In this document: piece after piece, positions 1 through 7,940 of the stretch
Numbering within the stretch: the first letter of the stretch is position 1
Layout: each line of letters starts with the position of its first letter
Assembly: GCA_900316625.1 (NCBI GenBank)
Contig: ONDO01000005.1
Location: 1-64,000 of the forward strand
Length of the DNA stretch: 64,000 nucleotides
Source: an uncultured Lachnospiraceae bacterium
GTDB taxonomy: Bacteria; Bacillota; Clostridia; Lachnospirales; Lachnospiraceae
Direction of reading: 5' to 3'
The notes under the pieces: model-generated
The model's database searches: none
The model's input: the letters and a program-made list of their open reading frames with translations, nothing else
What the model was told of the DNA's origin: nothing
Position numbers and translations under genes: made by a program

Positions 1-1211
1 TTGTATCCAAAGTCAACGTCATCAAATACAACCTCGCCCATAAGAGGCATATACGTCGTCGTCTGATCGGCTGCGTGGTAATGCTTCCAAGCCCACATGC
101 CGGTGTGTTCTTCTGTCTCTACGAGGTCGCCATCCTCTTCCTTGGCATTGACCAGGGTTACATAACCTTCATCTGTTTCTGCTTCCTGATCCATAACTTC
201 GAAGATTCGGCCTGCACCAGCCATTGCCATGACGATGAAGTTCATCTGCTGGGACACCTGATTGATGGGCATATTGAAGCTCTTGTTAAAGGTAAGGAAG
301 GCTGCGAGTCCGCCCAGGGTGAAGCCGCCTACATTTCCGAGGGCAAGCGCGCCACCAACAACTGCGACGAGCACGTAGGAGACATTACCGATCTGTGCAT
401 TGGCGGGCATGAGGATATTCGCGTATCTATTCGCCTTATTGGATGCTTCGAAGACTTCGTCATTCAACTTATCAAAGGCTTCGATTGCTTCTTCTTCATG
501 ATTGAAGATCTTAACAACCTTCTGGCCGTTCATCATCTCTTCGATGTTGGCATTCACCGCACCGATGGCCTTCTGCTGCTCGACGAAGTACTTGCCGGAC
601 AGAGATCCGATCTTGCCGGTTACCATGAACATAAGGCCAACCATGAGAAGAGTCAGGATGGTAAGGGGCACATTCAGAATAAACATACTAACCAGGGTCA
701 TAACGACCGTGATCGCAGAGGAGATCATCTGCGGGAAGGACTGGCTTAATACCTGGCGCAGGGTATCGATATCATTGGTGTAGACTGACATAATATCGCC
801 ATGCTGATGGGTATCGAAATAACGGATGGGCAGCTTCTCCATGTGGCAGAAGAGTTCATTACGAAGTTTCTTCAGAGTGCCCTGGGCTACGAAGACCATA
901 AGCAGGTTATAGATATAAGTAGAGATGATACCGATGACATAGAATCTTGCGACCTTAAGGATTGCCTCTAAGAGGGGATCGAAATCGGTACTATGATTCC
1001 TGACCATGGGAAGGATGTAGTCGTTGATCAGCGGCTGCATGAACATGGTGCCCTGAATATTGGCAATTGAGCTTAAAACGATAAGAATTACCACTGCTAT
1101 CAGGTGAAAGGGGTACATTTTGAATACTATGCGGAAGAGACGGCTGAGATTCTTGGACTGAACCTTCATATCTTCCTTAGAAACTCTCGCTCCGTGCTGA
1201 GGTCTAGGCAT
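1..1211 (-). CDS. ABC exporter subunit (permease-ATPase), 3' part cut off by window edge
   Basis: An open frame runs from an ATG at 1209-1211 to the window edge (403 codons visible). It starts MPRPQHGARV, has several hydrophobic segments, and carries the exporter coupling-helix sequence RYFDTHQHGDIMS that contacts the nucleotide-binding domain in type IV ABC exporters. The visible part ends at GEVVFDDVDFGYK, the first strand and A-loop tyrosine of the ATPase domain, so Walker A, signature and Walker B lie outside the window. Its start overlaps the end of the upstream ABC gene by 8 bp, implying translational coupling and a heterodimeric exporter at the membrane. The substrate cannot be read from sequence; drugs, peptides or lipids are all possible. 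Confidence 0.93.
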   Translation of the reverse strand, partial: MPRPQHGARVSKEDMKVQSKNLSRLFRIVFKMYPFHLIAVVILIVLSSIANIQGTMFMQPLINDYILPMVRNHSTDFDPLLEAILKVARFYVIGIISTYIYNLLMVFVAQGTLKKLRNELFCHMEKLPIRYFDTHQHGDIMSVYTNDIDTLRQVLSQSFPQMISSAITVVMTLVSMFILNVPLTILTLLMVGLMFMVTGKIGSLSGKYFVEQQKAIGAVNANIEEMMNGQKVVKIFNHEEEAIEAFDKLNDEVFEASNKANRYANILMPANAQIGNVSYVLVAVVGGALALGNVGGFTLGGLAAFLTFNKSFNMPINQVSQQMNFIVMAMAGAGRIFEVMDQEAETDEGYVTLVNAKEEDGDLVETEEHTGMWAWKHYHAADQTTTYMPLMGEVVFDDVDFGY

Positions 1212-2985
1212 TCTTCTCGCCTCCTTCCTGATCGAAGTCACCATAACCGCCGCCGGTCTGGGCTTCATAGATATCCTGATAGATCTTATTATTAATAAGA
1301 AGATTCTCATGGCTGTCGAAGCCATCAATCTTACCTTCATCCATTACGATAATGCGGTCTGCATCTTTTACAGAGGTAATCCTCTGAGAGATGATCAGCT
1401 TTGTCGTATCGGGAATCTCTTCCCGGAAGGCCTTTCTAATCTTAGCATCTGTTGCAGTATCTACAGCACTGGTAGAATCATCGAGAATCAGCACCTTAGG
1501 CTTCTTCAGAAGGGCTCTTGCGATGCAGAGACGCTGGCGCTGGCCACCGGATACATTGGTACCTCCCTGTTCGATATGAGTATCATATCCATCGGGGAAT
1601 TTCTCGATGAATTCATCCGCACAGGCAAGTTCTGCTGCATGGCGGACTTCTTCATCACTTGCATTCGGGTTACCCCAGCGAAGACTCTCCGCAATCGTAC
1701 CTGAGAAAAGGACATTCTGCTGCAATACCACAGAGACTTCATCACGAAGGGTTGTGAGATCGTAATCACGAACATCCACTCCGCCAACCATGACACGTCC
1801 AGACTTCACGTCATAGAGTCTGGAGATCAGGCTGACCAGAGTTGACTTCGCGGAACCCGTGGAACCCATGATGCCAATCGTCTCACCACTCTTAATATGA
1901 AGATTTACATTTGTAAGTACATCTTCTGCTGCATCCTTACCGTAGGCAAAGTCAACATTTTCGAAGACAATCTCACCAGACTTTACGTCCATGACCGGAT
2001 TCCTGGGATTCTGAATCGAGGGCTCCTCTTCGAGCACCTCAGCAATTCGCTTAGCGGATGCTGCGGACATGGTTACCATGACCAGAATAAAGGAAAGCAT
2101 CATGAGGCTCATGAGGATATTCATACAATAGGTAAGAAGACTCATGAGATTACCTGTGGTCAGGGTGTTCTGTACAATGAGATGAGCTCCTAACCAGCTG
2201 ATAACAAGCATTGAGGTATAGACCGCTGTCATCATAACCGGCGACATAAGAGACATGATCACTTCCGCTTTGACGGAGAGCTTATAGAGGGTTCCGTTGG
2301 CCTTTCCGAACTTCTTAATCTCATGGTCTTCTCTGACATAAGCCTTAACAACTCGAATTCCGGAGACATTCTCCTGTACGGAGTTATTCAGCGCATCATA
2401 CTGCTTGAAAAGTCTGTCAAAGATTCCCTTTACGAAGAAAGTAATGATGGCAATGATAATTGCTAAGAGGAAGACCGCAATCAGATATACCGATGCGAGT
2501 TCCGGGCTGATGCGGAAGGAGAGGATCATTGCGACAATCAGAGATGTCGGTGCTCTCATACCGATACGGAGGATCATCTGGTAGGCATTCTGCACATTGG
2601 CTACGTCGGTGGTCAGTCGGGTGACCAGGGAAGAAGTCGAGAATCGGTCTATATTTTCGAAGCTGAAGCTCTGTACCTTACGGAACATAGCCTTACGAAG
2701 ATTACGGGCAAAGCCGGTGGATGCGCTCGCGCCGCACTTGCCTCCCATAATTCCGGTCCAGAGTCCAACCAGGGCTACCAGGACCATGACAAGACCAATC
2801 AGAAGAATGCTCTTCATGTCTCCCTTGTTGACTCCTATATCAATGATGGCGCCCATCAGCAGCGGAATGATCATCTCCATTGCTACTTCCAGGATCATAA
2901 AGATGGGGGTCAGGATGGAATCCTTCTTGAATTCCTTTACATGTGACAAAAGAACCCGGACTACGGGAATTTTCTTTTCTTCCAT
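1204..2985 (-). CDS. ABC exporter subunit with degenerate ATPase site
   Basis: 593-residue permease-ATPase half-transporter: six predicted membrane helices, then an ATPase domain. The ATG at 2983-2985 is chosen because a GGAG ribosome-binding site precedes it; longer in-frame starts lack one. Motifs: Walker A GSTGSAKST, signature VSGGQ, and a Walker B ending ILDDSTSAVD in which the catalytic Glu is Asp. The H-loop reads ISQRI, with Gln for the switch His. Such changes mark the non-hydrolysing partner of heterodimeric exporters (established for BmrCD/TM287-288-like pairs). The canonical site would be supplied jointly with the downstream gene. Substrate unknown. Two palindromes lie in the leader upstream. 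Confidence 0.95.
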   Translation of the reverse strand: MEEKKIPVVRVLLSHVKEFKKDSILTPIFMILEVAMEMIIPLLMGAIIDIGVNKGDMKSILLIGLVMVLVALVGLWTGIMGGKCGASASTGFARNLRKAMFRKVQSFSFENIDRFSTSSLVTRLTTDVANVQNAYQMILRIGMRAPTSLIVAMILSFRISPELASVYLIAVFLLAIIIAIITFFVKGIFDRLFKQYDALNNSVQENVSGIRVVKAYVREDHEIKKFGKANGTLYKLSVKAEVIMSLMSPVMMTAVYTSMLVISWLGAHLIVQNTLTTGNLMSLLTYCMNILMSLMMLSFILVMVTMSAASAKRIAEVLEEEPSIQNPRNPVMDVKSGEIVFENVDFAYGKDAAEDVLTNVNLHIKSGETIGIMGSTGSAKSTLVSLISRLYDVKSGRVMVGGVDVRDYDLTTLRDEVSVVLQQNVLFSGTIAESLRWGNPNASDEEVRHAAELACADEFIEKFPDGYDTHIEQGGTNVSGGQRQRLCIARALLKKPKVLILDDSTSAVDTATDAKIRKAFREEIPDTTKLIISQRITSVKDADRIIVMDEGKIDGFDSHENLLINNKIYQDIYEAQTGGGYGDFDQEGGEKNA

Positions 2986-3029
2986 GTATTCTCCTTTCTC
3001 TATACAAGTTCTATATATTGGCGAATTTC

Positions 3030-3075
3030 CGGAGTGAACACTCCGCTCGAGTTCCATATGGGCCACCTGCAGGTG
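3030..3075 (-). promoter_or_regulatory. Leader palindromes upstream of ABC exporter (candidate operators)
   Basis: Two perfect dyads sit between the upstream terminator and the exporter start codon. One is CGGAGTG-AA-CACTCCG at 3030-3045; the other is CACCTGCAGGTG at 3064-3075. Neither is followed by a T-run, so they do not look like terminators. Dyads of this size are typical sites for dimeric repressors such as MarR or TetR proteins, but no regulator gene adjoins the operon in the window. I cannot fix the -35/-10 elements with confidence. Confidence 0.45.
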
Positions 3076-3130
3076 CCCTCTTATTATCAGATCAAGCGAT
3101 ATCGAATCTAAAATTCGTATATAAATAAGA

Positions 3131-3158
3131 AAAAACGCTTCAGCCAATCAGCGAAGCG
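3131..3158 (-). terminator. Rho-independent terminator (minus strand)
   Basis: Stem CGCTTC (3136-3141) pairs with GAAGCG (3153-3158) and is followed on the minus strand by a run of T (A-run at 3130-3135). It lies between the tRNA-Pro pair and the exporter promoter, insulating the exporter from read-through. Confidence 0.7.
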
Positions 3159-3241
3159 GGTCATTGTTATGATACGGCTATTAACTGCCTGCCACAAGGA
3201 ATTTATTCTTAAAGATTTATAAACATCCTGCTTAGAGCATG

Positions 3242-3266
3242 AAAAAAGGAAGTCATAAGACTTCCT
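3242..3266 (-). terminator. Rho-independent terminator of the tRNA-Pro unit
   Basis: Perfect 8-bp stem AGGAAGTC (3247-3254) / GACTTCCT (3259-3266) with a 4-nt loop, followed on the minus strand by a T-run (A-run 3242-3247). It starts 4 bp beyond the 3' end of the second tRNA. Confidence 0.9.
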
Positions 3267-3270
3267 GAAA

Positions 3271-3344
3271 TCGAAGCGACAGGATTCGAACCTGCGACCT
3301 CCGCGTCCCTAACGCGGCGCTCTACCAAACTGAGCCACGCTTCG
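3271..3344 (-). tRNA. tRNA-Pro (anticodon AGG)
   Basis: A 74-nt cloverleaf including the discriminator base. The acceptor stem CGAAGCG pairs with CGCTTCG, the T loop is TTCGAAT, and the anticodon stem CCGCG/CGCGG closes the loop TTAGGGA, giving anticodon AGG (codon CCU). C1-G72 and A73 match the known bacterial tRNA-Pro identity elements. CCA is not encoded. A34 in a proline tRNA is uncommon in bacteria and, if deaminated to inosine, would widen reading to CCC and CCA. It follows a second tRNA-Pro by 25 bp. Confidence 0.93.
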
Positions 3345-3369
3345 TTATATGTGGATCCTAAGATCCGAA

Positions 3370-3443
3370 TCGATGCGACAAGATTTGAACTTGCGACCTC
3401 TGCGTCCCGAACGCAGCGCTCTACCAAGCTGAGCCACGCATCG
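3370..3443 (-). tRNA. tRNA-Pro (anticodon CGG)
   Basis: A 74-nt cloverleaf on the minus strand with acceptor CGATGCG/CGCATCG and discriminator A. The anticodon stem CTGCG/CGCAG closes the loop TTCGGGA, so the anticodon is CGG (codon CCG). It is nearly identical in body to the adjacent AGG tRNA, suggesting local duplication followed by anticodon change. CCA is not encoded. It lies 49 bp downstream of the ROK kinase and may be co-transcribed with it. Confidence 0.93.
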
Positions 3444-3492
3444 AAGTGCAGCAAACAGAAGCTGCTGCCGATCCAACTAGCATCCTTACGAC

Positions 3493-4434
3493 TTAGAGAT
3501 CAATCGCAAGTTTTGCTCCGCCAAAGATGCCGGCATCGTTACTCAAAGATGCTAACAGAATTGACGTATTTTTGCAAGCATGAAATGCATATTTTTTAAA
3601 ATATTTTTTAACGGTGTCTGTAAGAATGGGTCCGTTCTTAGAAACTCCGCCTCCCAGAATGAATGCTTCCGGGTCAATCGTGCAAGCAAGCGTTGCAAGG
3701 GCGCGTCCTAGATAATCGCACATCTCGTCTACGATGTCAAGTGCCATTTTATCTCCATCCTTTGCAGCATCATAAATTGACTTTGCAGAAATGGCTTCCT
3801 GGCTACGAAGTTCGCTTGCTTCATCACTTGCTGCAAGGTGCTGTTTTGCCAGTCTTACAACACCTGTAGCACTTGCATACTGCTCCAGGCAACCAGACAG
3901 ACCGCAGTTACATTTCTCTGTCTCGTGAACATTTACATTCATATGGCCCATCTCACCGCCGGCACCATTTGCTCCGGTAAGAATTTTGTCATGCAGGATA
4001 ATGCCACCACCGACACCGGTGCCTAAGGTTACCATGATAATGCTCTGAAAATCTTTTCCGGCACCCATCCATGCTTCGCCGAGTGCTGCTACGTTTGCAT
4101 CATTTCCGGCTTTTACAGGAAGTCCGGACAGTTTACCAAGCTCGTCTTCGATCGGGAGAACACCCCATCCGAGGTTTACGCAGTGATTTACTACACCATC
4201 ATCAGATACAGGTCCAGGTACTCCAATACCAATTCCTGCCACAGAATCTTTCTCAATCTTGCGATCTGCTAAGATACTATCGACCTTGGCTGCAAGGTCA
4301 GGAAGGATTTTCGATCCACCATTTTCTGTATTCGTCGGAATCTCATCCTTCATAAGAAGCTTTCCATCTGTAGTGAAAAGTCCGAGTTTGCAAGTGGTTC
4401 CGCCTACATCAATACCGATTGCGTAATTTTTCAT
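3493..4434 (-). CDS. glcK: ROK-family glucokinase
   Basis: 313 residues, the usual length of a ROK sugar kinase. It phosphorylates glucose (or a related hexose) with ATP in the cytoplasm. The phosphate-binding motif DVGGTT is at residues 9-14 and a second nucleotide loop GTGVGGG lies near residue 138. The ROK zinc signature CNCGLSGCLEQY (near residue 175) follows the catalytic region. No helix-turn-helix precedes the kinase fold, so it is an enzyme rather than a ROK repressor. A GGGAAA ribosome-binding site precedes the ATG. It has its own promoter at 4475-4504. N-acetylglucosamine or mannose kinase activity cannot be excluded. Confidence 0.92.
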   Translation of the reverse strand: MKNYAIGIDVGGTTCKLGLFTTDGKLLMKDEIPTNTENGGSKILPDLAAKVDSILADRKIEKDSVAGIGIGVPGPVSDDGVVNHCVNLGWGVLPIEDELGKLSGLPVKAGNDANVAALGEAWMGAGKDFQSIIMVTLGTGVGGGIILHDKILTGANGAGGEMGHMNVNVHETEKCNCGLSGCLEQYASATGVVRLAKQHLAASDEASELRSQEAISAKSIYDAAKDGDKMALDIVDEMCDYLGRALATLACTIDPEAFILGGGVSKNGPILTDTVKKYFKKYAFHACKNTSILLASLSNDAGIFGGAKLAIDL

Positions 4435-4474
4435 AACGTTTCCCTTTCGGTTTATATCTAGTCTTAGCTTGTTT

Positions 4475-4504
4475 ATTATATCGCGGTCATGGAAAAACTT
4501 TCAA
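4475..4504 (-). promoter_or_regulatory. Sigma-A-type promoter of glcK
   Basis: -35 TTGAAA (4499-4504) and -10 TATAAT (4475-4480), both read on the minus strand and spaced by 18 bp. They lie 41-70 bp upstream of the glucokinase start and overlap the 3' flank of the penicillin-binding protein gene. Confidence 0.7.
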
Positions 4505-4523
4505 TACTTGGATTAGAAAACGA

Positions 4524-6713
4524 TTACATATTTTCATTTTCTTCTTCATTTTCTTCTGCTTGTTCTTCTTCGTTCCGTTCGGATTCCGCGTCTTTCTTCT
4601 TCTGTGCTTCTTCCTCTGCTTTCCGCAAGGCTTCCGCATTCGCCGCCTCTTCTGCTGCTTTCTTCTCTTGCTCCACCTGTTCTTCGGCTGCTTTCTCTGC
4701 TGCTTCCTGGGCTTCCTGTTCCGCTGCAACCTGCTCCTTGGGGGCCTGGAAGGGTCTTGCCTCTAATCCGGTGTGTATCTCTTGCATATAGTCATGCCAG
4801 ATTTTCAAGGGTTTAACAGTAAATCCTGTTCCTGTCATGGTTCTGGGCCTGTCATAACCCACCCACACACTCATGGTGTAATAGGGGGTATAGCCTACAA
4901 ACCAGGAGTCCTTGTCCTCGTTGGTTGTACCGGTTTTACCTGCAGATGGCATATTCGATAAGGCGTAACCCTTACCCGTTCCCTGGGTCAGCACGGTCTC
5001 AAGAATCTGAGTCATCGTGCGGCTTGCCGATTCCTGGTAGACGACAAGCGCCGTCTGATCTGTTTCATAGATGGAATTGCCTTCCGCATCTGTAATCTTT
5101 GCGATACAGGAAGGATTGCGGTAACCACCGTCATTTTCTATGGTTGCATAGGCTTTGGCCATCTCCAGAGGAGAGACACCTTCGTGAAGACCACCGATGG
5201 ATGCTGCCGGAACGATATCCTTCTCACTGATGTGGGCGAAGTTCATCTTCTTCAGATAATCCATCCCTTTTACGGGACCAAGTTCGAGGAAGAGATTCCA
5301 GGCAACAGTATTTCGGCTCAAGGCCACTGCCCTTTGCAAGGTCATCTTACCGAGATAAGCACTATCTGCATTCTTAGGACCTCCTTCAATCGGCGCATCC
5401 TCGACGATCGTATCCGGTGTGTAACCATTTTCAAGCGCCGGTGTGTAGACGACCAGGGGTTTGATCGAGGAACCTGGCTGCCGGTAACTCTGGTAGGCAC
5501 GATTCAGGGTGTAGCCTGTGATATTCTGCGTACGTCCACCCACAATTGCTCTAACCATACCGGTGGAGTTATCGATCAGGACCGATGCCCCCTGCAGAGC
5601 GTAAGTCCCCTCTTCCGTCTTTTCAGAAGAGACCGCCAGCTCCTCATCCAGTTCTTGCTGCAACTTATTCTGCGCATCCAGATTCAGGGAGGTATAGATC
5701 CGGTAACCACCAGTGAAGATGGATTGATTCGCTTCTCCATAGGCCTGTTCAAACTGATCCTTATATGCGGCTTCATCCGCCTCATCCGAGAATTCCGTCC
5801 GGAACTCGAATCCATTCTGCTGCATGAGAATTCTGGTTGTGCAGTTGATGAGATAGGTCTCCGCATAGTTGTTATATACACCTTCCGGCCGGTTCAGTGT
5901 CACCGGCTCAGTGAAGGCTGCAAGATAGGTTTCTCTGGAGATTTTCTTGTCCGACAGAAGGTTGTCCAAGACCAGATTCCTACGCTCCATGGCATGATCC
6001 ATGTGAACCAGTGGATCGAAATAACTCGGCCGGTTTGGAATTCCAATCAGAAAAGCAATCTCCGACACCGTAAGTTCCGAAGCATTTTTGTTAAAATATC
6101 CATGCGCGGCAGCTTCCAATCCATAATATCCATTCCCGAAATAGATATTATTGAGATAGAATTCCAGGATCTGATCCTTGGAAAACCTCTTCTCCAACTC
6201 AACAGAGATATAGATTTCTTCAATCTTTCTCTCCCAGGTTTTATCCTGATTTAAGAAAACATTTCGCGCCAGCTGCTGGGTAATGGTAGATGCACCCTGG
6301 GTTACCTTACCATTCCGCACCATGGCATATACCGCACGCATGATGGCCTTATAGTCCACGCCATGATGACGATAGAACTTCTTATCCTCCGTCGACACTG
6401 CCGCATCCTTGGCATACTGAGGAATCTCTGCAGAAGTCAGATAGTATCGATCCTGCTCCCCTTTCAGAACAGACAGAGTATTGCCATTCACATCATAGGC
6501 AATGCTGGTCTGATCCTGCATGAAGGTTTTGGTGTCCGCATTCTTAACATAATCGATGGCTTCTCTACGTAATTCCGAGACTTTCTTCGCATAGCCTCCT
6601 CCATAATAGTAGAGCAAGCCCGCCACAACCAGCAGTATGAGGAATATCTGCAGCTTCAGGAAGAAACGTAATAATCCATTCCTTTTTTTCTTTTTCTTCT
6701 TGCTCCTTGCCAT
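4524..6713 (-). CDS. Class A penicillin-binding protein (transglycosylase-transpeptidase)
   Basis: 729 residues. It polymerises and crosslinks peptidoglycan at the outer face of the membrane. A Lys-rich cytoplasmic start and one membrane helix (about residues 17-36) precede a GT51 domain with STEDKKFYRHHG (catalytic Glu109) and GASTITQQLARN. The transpeptidase domain has SSIK (Ser415, Lys418), SRN (466-468) and KTGTT (593-597). The start at 6711-6713 has GGAG five bases upstream; a longer frame starting ten codons earlier lacks a site. The last 70 residues are a low-complexity Glu/Ala/Lys stretch, probably helical, which is unusual in composition and of unknown role. Divergent from galM. Confidence 0.95.
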   Translation of the reverse strand: MARSKKKKKKRNGLLRFFLKLQIFLILLVVAGLLYYYGGGYAKKVSELRREAIDYVKNADTKTFMQDQTSIAYDVNGNTLSVLKGEQDRYYLTSAEIPQYAKDAAVSTEDKKFYRHHGVDYKAIMRAVYAMVRNGKVTQGASTITQQLARNVFLNQDKTWERKIEEIYISVELEKRFSKDQILEFYLNNIYFGNGYYGLEAAAHGYFNKNASELTVSEIAFLIGIPNRPSYFDPLVHMDHAMERRNLVLDNLLSDKKISRETYLAAFTEPVTLNRPEGVYNNYAETYLINCTTRILMQQNGFEFRTEFSDEADEAAYKDQFEQAYGEANQSIFTGGYRIYTSLNLDAQNKLQQELDEELAVSSEKTEEGTYALQGASVLIDNSTGMVRAIVGGRTQNITGYTLNRAYQSYRQPGSSIKPLVVYTPALENGYTPDTIVEDAPIEGGPKNADSAYLGKMTLQRAVALSRNTVAWNLFLELGPVKGMDYLKKMNFAHISEKDIVPAASIGGLHEGVSPLEMAKAYATIENDGGYRNPSCIAKITDAEGNSIYETDQTALVVYQESASRTMTQILETVLTQGTGKGYALSNMPSAGKTGTTNEDKDSWFVGYTPYYTMSVWVGYDRPRTMTGTGFTVKPLKIWHDYMQEIHTGLEARPFQAPKEQVAAEQEAQEAAEKAAEEQVEQEKKAAEEAANAEALRKAEEEAQKKKDAESERNEEEQAEENEEENENM

Positions 6714-6812
6714 GAAATCTCCGATCCAGATCTTTGCCTTCAATTATAGCTTAGACTTGTACAAATATCGAGCCGACACTTTCCCTCCATATAATTTTCA
6801 GCGCCCCTGTGC

Positions 6813-6850
6813 TATAATCTTGGCGAATACACGTAAACGTTTTCACGTTT
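6813..6850 (+). promoter_or_regulatory. galM promoter -10 box with cre/GalR-type operator
   Basis: A TATAAT -10 box lies at 6813-6818. Thirteen bases downstream, 6832-6845 reads CGTAAACGTTTTCA, one mismatch from the catabolite-response consensus TGWAANCGNTNWCA and close to LacI/GalR operators (GTAAACGTTTAC). The wider site 6831-6848 is bounded by ACGT repeats. Its place at the transcription start predicts repression by CcpA or a LacI-family protein. No good -35 was found. Confidence 0.65.
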
Positions 6851-6874
6851 CTGTTTGGAGGATAAGGAGGAAGT

Positions 6875-7924
6875 ATGAAATCTATCGAAGAATGGGGCAA
6901 AACGAAAGATGGACGGTCCATCAGCCGCTACACCATCATGAACGAGACTGGCTCTTATGCCGTCATTAGTAATTACGGAGCCGTTCTCCACCAGCTCTGG
7001 GTACCCGACAAGGACGGAAAACTTGCAGATGTGGTCCTCGGTTTCGAAGACCCCGAGAGCTATTTTATCAATAATCCCGCCTTCGGATCCGTTGTTGGTC
7101 CTTACGCCAACCGAATTGAAGCAGGACAGTTTTCAATTAACGGAAAGACATATCAACTAGAGAAGAATGAGGGCAACAACACCCTTCACTCCGGTCCTTC
7201 GCCCTTCTTCCGCCGCCTCTGGGAGCTTACTGATTACGACGGTGCCTCTGTCACCCTTCTCATGAAGAATGCGGATGGCGAGTGTGGCTTTCCTGGAAAT
7301 GTAGAGCTTTCCGTAACCTATGCTCTCTCCAACGACAATACACTTTCCATTAGTTACTCTGCACATAGCGACCAGGACACAGCATTGAATGTTACTAACC
7401 ACAGTTATTTCAACCTCTCTGGCCACGATTCCGGTCTGATCTTAGACGAAATCGCCTGGATCGATTCTGATGCGATTACCGCAACCGATGAGGTTTCCGT
7501 TCCCCATGGCGAACTCTTCTCTGTAGACGGCACTGCCATGGATTTCAGAACTCCAAAGGCACTTGGACGCGATATCAACGATACTTCCTGTGATCCCATC
7601 CGTATCGGTGGTGGTTACGATCACAATTATGTTCTTGATACCAAACCCGGAGAAGTAAAACTTGTTGCATCCCTTGAAGACCACGCAAGTGGACGCAAGA
7701 TGGAAGTCTATACCGATATGCCTGGTATTCAGCTCTACACTGGTAACTTCATCGAACCGGACCCCGTCGGCAAGGGCGGTATTCACTACCAGAAACGTTC
7801 CGGAGTCGCCTTCGAGACCCAGTACTATCCTAATGCAATCAATGTGCCCTCCTTCCCCCAGCCCCTTCTTAAGGCTGGCAAGACCTGGGAAAGCACCACA
7901 GCATACAAATTTTCAACCCTGTAA
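6875..7924 (+). CDS. galM: Aldose 1-epimerase (galactose mutarotase)
   Basis: 349 residues, standard family length. It interconverts alpha and beta anomers of galactose/glucose, the first step after beta-galactosidase cleavage. Family sequences visible: GPYANRI, NNTLHSGP, NVTNHSYFNLSGH (with the catalytic His), GGGYDHNYVLD, and QLYTGNF near the C-terminus with the catalytic Glu at FETQYYP. Start chosen at an ATG preceded by AAGGAGG. It is 16 bp upstream of murG and likely shares its transcript. A cre/GalR-type operator overlaps its transcription start. The link to the lactose-like importer at 55.6-63.2 kb is functional inference only. Confidence 0.95.
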   Translation: MKSIEEWGKTKDGRSISRYTIMNETGSYAVISNYGAVLHQLWVPDKDGKLADVVLGFEDPESYFINNPAFGSVVGPYANRIEAGQFSINGKTYQLEKNEGNNTLHSGPSPFFRRLWELTDYDGASVTLLMKNADGECGFPGNVELSVTYALSNDNTLSISYSAHSDQDTALNVTNHSYFNLSGHDSGLILDEIAWIDSDAITATDEVSVPHGELFSVDGTAMDFRTPKALGRDINDTSCDPIRIGGGYDHNYVLDTKPGEVKLVASLEDHASGRKMEVYTDMPGIQLYTGNFIEPDPVGKGGIHYQKRSGVAFETQYYPNAINVPSFPQPLLKAGKTWESTTAYKFSTL

Positions 7925-7940
7925 GTAATAGAGGTAATTC

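Noticed and set aside
3209..3454. Open frame of 81 codons across the tRNA-Pro pair
   Set aside because: It is the translation of the two tRNA genes and their spacer, a well-known artefact; no ribosome-binding site.
5184..6254. 356-codon frame antisense to the penicillin-binding protein
   Set aside because: The minus-strand gene has complete catalytic motifs; the antisense frame has no ribosome-binding site.
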